Source: Calothrix sp. PCC 7507
Lineage (GTDB): Bacteria > Cyanobacteriota > Cyanobacteriia > Cyanobacteriales > Nostocaceae
NCBI RefSeq assembly: GCF_000316575.1
Contig: NC_019682.1
Span: 3,346,001-3,410,000 of the forward strand
Length of the DNA stretch: 64,000 bases
Direction: 5' to 3'
Positions 27,275-34,182 of the stretch are shown here, piece by piece. A program made the position numbers and the translations under genes. The notes under the pieces were generated by a model. It did not search any database, was not told where the DNA came from, and saw only the letters and a list, made by a program, of their open reading frames with translations. Each line of letters starts with the position of its first letter. The stretch's first letter is position 1.

Positions 27275-27442
27275 GGGGACTGGGGACTGGGGAATGGGGA
27301 CTGGGGAATGGGGACTGGGGACTGGGGAATGGGGACTGGGGACTGGGGACTGGGGACTGGGGAATGGGGACTGGGGAATGGGGACTGGGGACTGGGGACT
27401 GGGGACTGGGGACTGGGGACTGGGGACTGGGGACTGGGGACT
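27275..27442. repeat. 24-copy heptamer array, GGGGACT/GGGGAAT
   Basis: Twenty-four contiguous 7-bp units, five of them the GGGGAAT variant, begin 14 bp upstream of the tadA start codon. On the tadA strand this would be a C-rich tract in the leader. Confidence 0.95.
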
Positions 27443-27454
27443 GGGAAATAAGTT

Positions 27455-27517
27455 TTGACTCTTGACTCTTGACTCTTGACTCTTGACCCTTGACCCTTGA
27501 CCCTTGACTCTTGACCA
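27455..27517. repeat. 9-copy heptamer array, TTGACTC/TTGACCC
   Basis: Nine phased 7-bp units sit 12 bp beyond the GGGGACT array, between the divergent tadA and the exported protein gene. Confidence 0.92.
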
Positions 27518-27610
27518 ATGAAATAATTATTTTAAAAAACGGGAAGACTATGGTTACGCCCTGCTGTTAGCAATTAACGGGGGAATTTCCATGTAAGTCC
27601 TGAATAGACA

Positions 27611-28222
27611 ATGTTAAAAAAACCGCTGTTTACTTTATTGATTCTGCCTTTTTCTCTCATGCCCTGGTTGAGTGTGGGAATGCTTTTTGATTCTCAGGCT
27701 AATGCTTTACCAGGACAAAGTACAGAAGAAGTAACTACGTGGATGCAAGCCCATTCAACATTACGCCCCGGACGTGGGGAACAGTTATTTGTGCAAAAAA
27801 GTGATACAGCCGCCCAGCGATTCACTTTTTTGGCATCGGTATTACCTCCGGGTAAGGTGGAATTCACCAAAGACCGGAGTAAAATTCGCACTGAACGCAT
27901 TACCATGTATGATGCGATTAATGGCATCACACTTGATCGCTTTCAGGAATCCTTGCGGGTGATTTATGGGTTAGATATCTATCAAGATTTTAAACGCGCC
28001 CAACTGCTTTATGAGTATCCCAACCAGAGTGCAATTAACGCTGCTCGTTTTGCCAAAACTCCAATTAGGGAAGCTTTGCGGGGAGAATTGCGAGTAGGCG
28101 ATCGCTACGCCTATTGGGTGGAAATTGCCCAACCTAAAGATGGTAAGGCTTTCACTGGTCAAATGACAATTTTGCTCAAAAACGATTTAGACAAGTTGGA
28201 AGCGGAATTGCGAAATCGTTAA
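27611..28222 (+). CDS. Exported cyanobacterial protein of unknown function
   Basis: A 203-residue protein with a probable signal peptide (LFTLLILPFSLMPWLSVGML, cleavage near SQANA). The mature part is a conserved-looking mixed alpha/beta domain (STEEVTTWMQAHSTLRPGRG, ITLDRFQESLRVIYGLDIY, LRVGDRYAYWVEIAQP). It is likely periplasmic. I do not recognise a function. A GCCGGG..CCCGGC hairpin lies downstream. Confidence 0.68.
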   Translation: MLKKPLFTLLILPFSLMPWLSVGMLFDSQANALPGQSTEEVTTWMQAHSTLRPGRGEQLFVQKSDTAAQRFTFLASVLPPGKVEFTKDRSKIRTERITMYDAINGITLDRFQESLRVIYGLDIYQDFKRAQLLYEYPNQSAINAARFAKTPIREALRGELRVGDRYAYWVEIAQPKDGKAFTGQMTILLKNDLDKLEAELRNR

Positions 28223-28602
28223 ATCAGTGAACAGTGAACAGTTAAGTAATTGGACAAAACGAGAGGCTGCGCCAACGGGACGCTGCGCGAACGCTCCATT
28301 CGCAATGACATTGTGTAATTAATTCTGTCTAACTACTTATAAAGGTTTCAGCCGGGAATTTAACCCCGGCTGAAACACATCACTTTAACGTGAGGCTCCA
28401 ACTGAGGCGAACCTGCGGAAAGGGCGATTAGAATTAGGGAACTCTAGCTCCCAACTGATACTTCGACTCCCTTCCCTACGGGACGCTCCGCGTAGCTTGC
28501 TTCCCTGGAGGAGTACGACTACGCTACTTCGGCTATGCTCAGTACAAGTCGGTACAAGTCAGGGCAAGTCGCTCAGTACAAGTAACTGATAACTGATAAC
28601 TT
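28223..28602. other. Intergenic repeats and a strong hairpin
   Basis: No gene. A 12-bp stem, GTTTCAGCCGGG, pairs with CCCGGCTGAAAC across a short loop (28345-28376); it is terminator-like but lacks a T run. Small dispersed repeats rich in GGGACGCTCCGCG and heptads of the AGTACAAGTC kind fill 28430-28590. Confidence 0.5.
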
Positions 28603-28980
28603 TCAGCCTTTTTCTTGTACCCCAAAGCCGCTAACCGGTGGGGTTTGCCATCTATTAGAAAAAATACTTTCAGTTGCTAGAGAAATTCTGAGTAAATCTT
28701 CCTTCAGCAGTGGTGGCCACTCAATCCCAGCTTTGCGTCCCGCCGCAAATAGCTGTTGAGCCTTGATACTTAACTGATACAAAGAAAAAGCTAGTTCTCT
28801 GTCTAGCGTAGGGGCTTCTTTGAGGGCTTCAAACACGACTTTCAACGCTAACAAAATCGAGGTGATCTGACCAGGTACGGGTGGCCTTCCCTGCTGCATA
28901 CGCGCTAACAGGGCTTCTGGGTTTTCCTCGGTTGTTGTTGTCTGGTCTATGAGGATTTTGCGAGCTGTTTCGTAATTCAT
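28603..28980 (-). CDS. Conserved cyanobacterial protein of unknown function
   Basis: A 125-residue soluble, largely helical protein (EALLARMQQGRPPVPGQITS, LAFSLYQLSIKAQQLFAAG) ending in a Pro/Gly-rich tail. The family is familiar from Nostocales genomes but has no known role. It starts 44 bp beyond the distal end of the CRISPR array on the strand in which the array is transcribed. It is not recognisable as a Cas protein, so its position is probably incidental. Confidence 0.62.
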   Translation of the reverse strand: MNYETARKILIDQTTTTEENPEALLARMQQGRPPVPGQITSILLALKVVFEALKEAPTLDRELAFSLYQLSIKAQQLFAAGRKAGIEWPPLLKEDLLRISLATESIFSNRWQTPPVSGFGVQEKG

Positions 28981-29024
28981 TCACCCAGCTTACCTTAAAT
29001 TGTGCATCAGTAGTAATACTGAGG

Positions 29025-30306
29025 TTTTCAATCCTTGATAGGGATTTAAGTTAATTGGAACCTGAATTTGAAAAGTCTCTCAAAGAAGATGAGGGATCTA
29101 GTTTCAATCCCTGATAGGGATTTAAGTTAATTGGAACAATAATTGGCAAAGCCTCATCTTTGACGGGCAAGTTTCAATCCCTGATAGGGATTTAAGTTAA
29201 TTGGAACTTTTACTGAAGAGGCTGAACGTGGCTTCACTGATGTGGTTTCAATCCCTGATAGGGATTTAAGTTAATTGGAACTCGCATGTGATCTCCAAGC
29301 TCTTTTTCACTGGCTAGTTTCAATCCCTGATAGGGATTTAAGTTAATTGGAACATATACTCGTATGCTTCTTCTCTGCTTTCGTACTTGGCTGTTTCAAT
29401 CCCTGATAGGGATTTAAGTTAATTGGAACAAGTTTCACGGTTTATTTTGCGGGTTGATATGGAGTTTCAATCCCTGATAGGGATTTAAGTTAATTGGAAC
29501 TTAGCTAATCTGTCCCTTGATTTCTCTGAGGAAGAAGTTTCAATCCCTGATAGGGATTTAAGTTAATTGGAACTTGGCATCAACTTAGTTTGTTGAGTGC
29601 AAAATCTTGTTTCAATCCCTGATAGGGATTTAAGTTAATTGGAACACGGCAGCATCAAAAGCGATCGCCAAAATGAAGGGCAAGGCTGGTTTCAATCCCT
29701 GATAGGGATTTAAGTTAATTGGAACTCAAGCGAATAACATTACCATTGTGTTTGTCAAATGTTTCAATCCCTGATAGGGATTTAAGTTAATTGGAACAAG
29801 GTGTTGATCCTATCTCTATATAATCTGTAAATGTTTCAATCCCTGATAGGGATTTAAGTTAATTGGAACGCTGTCCATTGCCATTAGTTAAGCAATATGC
29901 TGCGTTTCAATCCCTGATAGGGATTTAAGTTAATTGGAACAAGATTTACAGTCTGTGGGCGATCGCCCGGAAAAGTTTCAATCCCTGATAGGGATTTAAG
30001 TTAATTGGAACCTTGCCTTTTTCTATTTTTAGAGGAGGGGTAGCGATTTGTTTCAATCCCTGATAGGGATTTAAGTTAATTGGAACCCAAGGTCTGACAG
30101 GAAATTAAAAAGATTGCCAAGTTTCAATCCCTGATAGGGATTTAAGTTAATTGGAACCTGGCTTCTGTACACAGCAGCAAGTCATTGTCTACGTTTCAAT
30201 CCCTGATAGGGATTTAAGTTAATTGGAACGGTGCTGCTATACTTGGTTGGTAAGCAGGTAGTCCGTAGTGTTTCAATCCCTGATAGGGATTTAAGTTAAT
30301 TGGAAC
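29025..30306 (-). CRISPR. CRISPR array, 18 repeats and 17 spacers, type I-D
   Basis: The repeats are 37 bp and virtually identical, with a central stem AATCCCT-GAT-AGGGATT. On the minus strand each repeat ends in ATTGAAAC, the expected 8-nt crRNA 5' handle. The unit starts are 29025, 29101, 29171, 29245, 29317, 29393, 29464, 29537, 29609, 29689, 29761, 29833, 29904, 29975, 30050, 30121, 30193 and 30270. The spacers are 33-43 bp (mostly 34-36). The repeat at 29025 has two changes and marks the old, leader-distal end. The leader and cas2 lie at the other end. Two spacers contain a HIP1 octamer. Confidence 0.98.
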
Positions 30307-30560
30307 GCCCGCATCCAGAAGGCTTGATGTATTTGGTTTTCAAGGTTCAATGGTGTCAACCTAGGAATAAGGTAGCTTTTCAGGTGCTGGTTTGTCAAGA
30401 TAGGAAAGTAGCAAATAAGCTAAAAAGCAGTTGTGATCAGGGTTTCAGGTTTGGTGTCAACCTCTTCAGTGGTTGAATAGGGTTCAAAGTCAATGGGGAT
30501 AAGGTTTTGAGGGACAAAATTTTATCCTTGCTAAAAAACACCTACAGGTTGACACCCGTT
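30307..30560 (-). promoter_or_regulatory. CRISPR leader
   Basis: 254 bases between the cas2 stop and the youngest repeat. The minus strand carries AGGTTGACACC at 30352-30362 and 30453-30463, and the plus strand carries it at 30548-30558, so one 11-mer occurs three times. It includes TTGACA, a -35-like hexamer. No convincing -10 sequence is placed. The promoter and adaptation signals should be here. Confidence 0.7.
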
Positions 30561-30833
30561 TCAAGCAAAAAAGACAGTGGTATCGATTGGCATTTCGCCG
30601 CCGATGCGCTCGATTTTGCCCTGACAGCAAGCACAGAGCGAGTAAAAACGAATGCTGTCTTGGTCAGGTTTGATAACTTTAGCTAAACGCGATCGCAGTT
30701 TAGCATATTGAGTTGGTGTCAGTTCGCACTCAAATACAGAATATTGCATCCACTGTCCGTAAGATTTGAGAATTTTATGAATTTTCGTGCGCCGCTTGTC
30801 TTCTGAGATGTCGTAGGAAATGACTAGATACAT
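30561..30833 (-). CDS. cas2: CRISPR-associated endoribonuclease/adaptation protein Cas2
   Basis: A 90-residue Cas2 with the family start YLVISYDISEDKRRTKIHKI (catalytic-type Asp at the end of beta 1) and a ferredoxin-like fold ending in IGGEMPIDTTVFF. It forms the adaptation complex with Cas1. It is the last cas gene before the leader; 108 bp of repeat-rich sequence separates it from cas1. Confidence 0.95.
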   Translation of the reverse strand: MYLVISYDISEDKRRTKIHKILKSYGQWMQYSVFECELTPTQYAKLRSRLAKVIKPDQDSIRFYSLCACCQGKIERIGGEMPIDTTVFFA

Positions 30834-30941
30834 CGGGAATGGGGAATAGGGAATGGAGAATAGAGAATTAGGAGACAGAATTTTATTCCTGACTCCTGAA
30901 TTCTTGGTATTGATTAGATGATGTTTTAAATCTTGGGCTAC

Positions 30942-31946
30942 TTACTTCATAACTAAAGGTGGGTATTGGTGAATTTCTCCTAGCAGATATTTGGCAAGTA
31001 ATCGGGCTTGAATCTCGAAAGTTTCTTGATAGGTGTATTGCTTTTGCAGTACTGGGTGCTTGAATTTATCTTGCTTCTTTTCTTGATATAGTCGCAGGAA
31101 AATGTGTAATCCTTCTTTAGTAAGTGAAACTGCATTACTGACTGGTTCGGTGATAAAATCTTTTGGTGCTAGCATCCGCCGATTAATCGCTGTGAGTACA
31201 ACAGCATCTACGATTAAAGGGCGAAATTCTTCCATTAAATCTAGTGCTAAAGAAGGTCTACCATAACGCTCCGTATGCAAGTATCCTAGGTAAGGGTCAA
31301 AGCCAACAATATTTAAAGCTCCTTGGATATCGTGGCGGAGTAAGGAATAGCCTAGACTTAAAAGTGAATTAACTGGATCTAGAGGAGGGCGACGGTTGCG
31401 AGTAGAAAAGTTAAAATTATCAACACGAATTAGTTGATTAAAACAACCAAAATAGGCGGCACTACCAGCACCTTCAAAGCCTCTGATAGAATTAATGGAG
31501 TTGGCTTTTTCAAGGGATGCGATCGCATTCGCTAATTGAGTGATACCAGCATTCAAATCTAGTTCGGAATAGCGGCGTTGTGCCTGTGACAATGCATAGC
31601 GATAATTTTTCAGTTTACCTCTGACGAAACCTTGGGTAACGTGAATTGCTTGTGCTGTTTCGCCGGCGGCTTTCCATTGAGCGGAACGGACAAAAATATT
31701 TTTACTCATTTCTGATTCTAAGCGGGCGATATATTTACCTGAGCTAGTGAGAAAAGTTAGGGGAATTTTTTGGTTAACTAGTTCGGCGATCGCTAGGGGA
31801 GAAATGCTGGCTCTTCCCATAATCACTAAGCCGTCAATTTTAATTAAAGGTACGTCTAAAATTGTCTTTTTCTCAAATTTGACGTTTAGGCGTTCGTCTG
31901 TTTTGCCAATAAAAGCATCATCTTGTGTGATATAAACTGTTCCCAT
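30942..31946 (-). CDS. cas1: CRISPR-associated integrase Cas1 (type I-D)
   Basis: A 334-residue integrase that inserts new spacers. The metal-binding residues are the Glu in IRGFEGAGSAAYF, the His in YLGYLHTERYGRPS and the Asp in LALDLMEEFRP. The N-terminal beta domain begins GTVYITQDDAFIGKTDERLN. Its position between cas4 and cas2, and the whole locus, place it in subtype I-D. Confidence 0.96.
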   Translation of the reverse strand: MGTVYITQDDAFIGKTDERLNVKFEKKTILDVPLIKIDGLVIMGRASISPLAIAELVNQKIPLTFLTSSGKYIARLESEMSKNIFVRSAQWKAAGETAQAIHVTQGFVRGKLKNYRYALSQAQRRYSELDLNAGITQLANAIASLEKANSINSIRGFEGAGSAAYFGCFNQLIRVDNFNFSTRNRRPPLDPVNSLLSLGYSLLRHDIQGALNIVGFDPYLGYLHTERYGRPSLALDLMEEFRPLIVDAVVLTAINRRMLAPKDFITEPVSNAVSLTKEGLHIFLRLYQEKKQDKFKHPVLQKQYTYQETFEIQARLLAKYLLGEIHQYPPLVMK

Positions 31947-32035
31947 GATTTCACCTGAGATTTACAACTTTTTCTGAAAGTAATTGTTGAAATCCTGATA
32001 TTTATAATTTGTTTTGATGACAATGTCTGGATGTC

Positions 32036-32052
32036 GGTGGGCAGTGCCCACC
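32036..32052. repeat. REP-like palindrome between cas1 and cas4
   Basis: GGTGGGCAGTGCCCACC, the same core as at 11139 and 47935. It could act as an RNA processing or stabilising hairpin within the operon. Confidence 0.7.
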
Positions 32053-32067
32053 CTACAAATTACAAAT

Positions 32068-32658
32068 TTAGTTAGCTTCTTGATAGCTTTTCATTTTATC
32101 TATTGCTTTAGGCAAACATTGTGAATAAAGACTGCATCCTTCACAGCGTTTGCTATAAACTGCTTTGGGCATTATGCCTGTTTCGATGATATTTGTGACA
32201 GATTGAATGGTAGCGATCGCACTCTGTCGTAACTCTGCATTAATCTCTACTAATTGTCGTTGGTGAGAGTGGGCATAATATACATATCCAATGGTGATTG
32301 TTTTCCCTGTCATCTCTTCTAAACATAAAGCTTGGGCACAAACTTGTAGCTCATCATTATCCCATTCGCCTTTACGTCCCCGTTTATATTCGACTGGATA
32401 AAATTCACCAGATTCTAACTCAATTAAGTCAGATTTTCCGATTAGTTGGTATTTTTCAGATTTCAACCAAATTGCTCGAACTTGCCAAGTTTCTTCTCGC
32501 TGTCCTTCGCCGGTTGTGTGGACGCGATCGTGTAAACTTGTGCCTTCAATTGTGTATTGATTATCGGTAAATTCGCCAGCGCAAAACATCCGCCAACAAC
32601 GATGCGGACAATAAGCGTATTGATTCAATGCCGCAATTGGAATATATTCAGTGTTCAT
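32068..32658 (-). CDS. cas4: CRISPR-associated exonuclease Cas4
   Basis: A 196-residue RecB-type nuclease that trims prespacers and helps choose the PAM end. The [4Fe-4S] ligands are visible at the N-terminus (YAYCPHRCWRMFC: C17 and C21/C26) and at the C-terminus (KRCEGCSLYSQCLP). The RecB core includes ESGEFYPVEYKRGRKG. It sits between cas6 and cas1. Confidence 0.95.
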   Translation of the reverse strand: MNTEYIPIAALNQYAYCPHRCWRMFCAGEFTDNQYTIEGTSLHDRVHTTGEGQREETWQVRAIWLKSEKYQLIGKSDLIELESGEFYPVEYKRGRKGEWDNDELQVCAQALCLEEMTGKTITIGYVYYAHSHQRQLVEINAELRQSAIATIQSVTNIIETGIMPKAVYSKRCEGCSLYSQCLPKAIDKMKSYQEAN

Positions 32659-32674
32659 AATCAGTTATCAGTTA

Positions 32675-33496
32675 TTAATTCAAATGCCGCGTCATTCCCA
32701 TCCCCATTGTGGTTTTGCGCCCAACACCTGCATATAATGCAAAGTCAGATAAAGCATTAATTTGCTTAATTTGTATTGGTTCGACTTCTCCCAATAAGCG
32801 ATAGTTAATTTCTCCCAAAATGCCAATAAATTTACTGCGGGAGTCGGCTAATATTTCTGTATGAATGTTGATAAATGAGGGGAAGATTGACTCGATGGCA
32901 ATGTCGAAAAACTCGATACCACTGTATTTATTCCACCGTGCTAGGAGGGAGTTAAAAACACATTCTCTGGTGGGGAGAGTTGTATCAAATTTTCCTTGTC
33001 GGAATGCGGTGGGGGTGGAAAATGTGAGGCGAATTGTGGTTTCGCGATCGCTGGCTTGCTCGTACAATTGAGTGTAGCTACTGGCATTTGCCCAAGGTTG
33101 GATAGATTGGGGTGTGCCTTGAATGCTCGTAATATACAAGTCTGCGGGGCCAAGATGCCAAGGGTGATTGGGATTAAGATTTAGCCATAGTTGGGTAAGT
33201 TGGCTAAAGAGAGTGTCATCTAATAAAGAGATGCGCCACCAACAGGGTGAACCAGCGGGAATTGGTTGTTGATGTGAATATTGCAATTGAGATCCCCTTT
33301 TAGACAGGGGGGAGTTAGTTTGTAGGGGCGAGAGGGTGAAAGCTTTGTCAGCGTTAGAGTCGTGGAGGCGATCGCCTAATGTCTTATCTACAGAACTAAC
33401 GAGGGTTAAAAATAGGGCGTGGAGATGTCTGCCAGTGAGATACTGGGGTGGTATGGGCGACTGGGGAAGCAGGTTAAGGACTAGGCTGTGGGGCAT
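32675..33496 (-). CDS. cas6: CRISPR pre-crRNA endoribonuclease Cas6
   Basis: A 273-residue Cas6 that cuts the repeat RNA and leaves the 8-nt 5' handle. The RAMP glycine-rich loop GVGRKTTMGMGMTRHL is at the C-terminus. SGIEFFDIAIE and LGEINYRLLG are typical of cyanobacterial I-D Cas6. Its start lies inside the oxygenase gene (23-bp overlap), so its translation probably depends on that gene being read. Confidence 0.92.
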   Translation of the reverse strand: MPHSLVLNLLPQSPIPPQYLTGRHLHALFLTLVSSVDKTLGDRLHDSNADKAFTLSPLQTNSPLSKRGSQLQYSHQQPIPAGSPCWWRISLLDDTLFSQLTQLWLNLNPNHPWHLGPADLYITSIQGTPQSIQPWANASSYTQLYEQASDRETTIRLTFSTPTAFRQGKFDTTLPTRECVFNSLLARWNKYSGIEFFDIAIESIFPSFINIHTEILADSRSKFIGILGEINYRLLGEVEPIQIKQINALSDFALYAGVGRKTTMGMGMTRHLN

Positions 33497-34106
33497 ACTT
33501 TTTTTGCTTTTTTGTAGACTGAGTAACCCTGGATTCTACAGTAAACTCTGGTATGTCTCGGAGTTCAGCATCGCTTAAATTATACTGCTCACAAACTAAA
33601 CTCAAACGATTTCCGGGTGTTTTCACGGCGTTTATAGAGTGGGTTAAATCACCTTGGAAGTAAACCAGAGTACTGATTTGCGGTTTAATTTGTCCAAGTT
33701 GGCGTTTTTGTGACTTGAGTACTAGTTCTCCCCCTTCCATATCCGCTGGTACTCTCACGTAGAGTACACTGACAACTGCAGGCGGTTCAATGGTTTTACA
33801 GTAGGAACGGAGTGAGCGATCAATGTGTGGATCGACACGTGAGCCTTCTTTGAGCAGTAACGGGTTGAGGTAAAAAGCGTTACAACTGGGTTGGAGAGCC
33901 AAATCTAGGTAAGGCTGGAAGTAGGGAAACTTTTGTTCTACCGTGGAGATATGCGATCGCCTAAATACCACAGAAAATCCTTTTGTACCGACAAAATCGC
34001 GGTTGAGGTTGTTGATTGCAAAGTAAGGACAAGCATGGATTTCTCCCCACAAGTTGTTGAGGTAGTCGCTGGGTAAGGCGTTGGGTTGTTGCTGGTAATG
34101 TTTCAC
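33474..34106 (-). CDS. 2-oxoglutarate/Fe(II)-dependent oxygenase inside the cas operon
   Basis: A 210-residue single-domain dioxygenase with the complete active site: HxD in DPHIDRS (H94, D96), the distal His in GDLTHSIN (H156) and the 2-oxoglutarate-binding Arg in PGNRLSL (R167, eleven residues after H156). PADMEGGELVL and STLVYFQGD are typical of prolyl-4-hydroxylase-like/PKHD families. It lies between cas3' and cas6 on the same strand, 76 bp after cas3' and overlapping cas6 by 23 bp. Its substrate is unknown; it is not a standard Cas protein. It could be a passenger or an accessory that modifies a protein or nucleic acid. The tail is basic (STKKQKK). Confidence 0.85.
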   Translation of the reverse strand: MKHYQQQPNALPSDYLNNLWGEIHACPYFAINNLNRDFVGTKGFSVVFRRSHISTVEQKFPYFQPYLDLALQPSCNAFYLNPLLLKEGSRVDPHIDRSLRSYCKTIEPPAVVSVLYVRVPADMEGGELVLKSQKRQLGQIKPQISTLVYFQGDLTHSINAVKTPGNRLSLVCEQYNLSDAELRDIPEFTVESRVTQSTKKQKKYAPQPSP

Positions 34107-34147
34107 GGGGGATGTGAGAGAAATATGCTTATAAATCGATGTTCTAC

Positions 34148-34176
34148 AAATTCTCGCACCATTGGTGCGAGAATTT
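34148..34176. promoter_or_regulatory. Perfect hairpin between cas3' and the oxygenase gene
   Basis: AAATTCTCGCACC and its exact complement are separated by three bases, forming a 13-bp stem. There is no T run on the minus strand, so it is more likely a processing or stability element, or a protein-binding palindrome, than a terminator. Confidence 0.6.
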
Positions 34177-34182
34177 AATTAT

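Noticed and set aside
27094-27465. Plus-strand open frames of Gly-Thr-Asp-Trp repeats opposite tadA
   Set aside because: They are translations of the GGGGACT heptamers and antisense tadA, not genes.
27261-27518. An 86-residue N-terminal extension of TadA
   Set aside because: It is made entirely from heptamer repeats and lacks counterparts in known TadA proteins; ATG 27260 gives the normal length.
30307-30560. An anti-CRISPR or small gene in the leader
   Set aside because: No start/stop pair with a ribosome-binding site of useful length exists in the leader.
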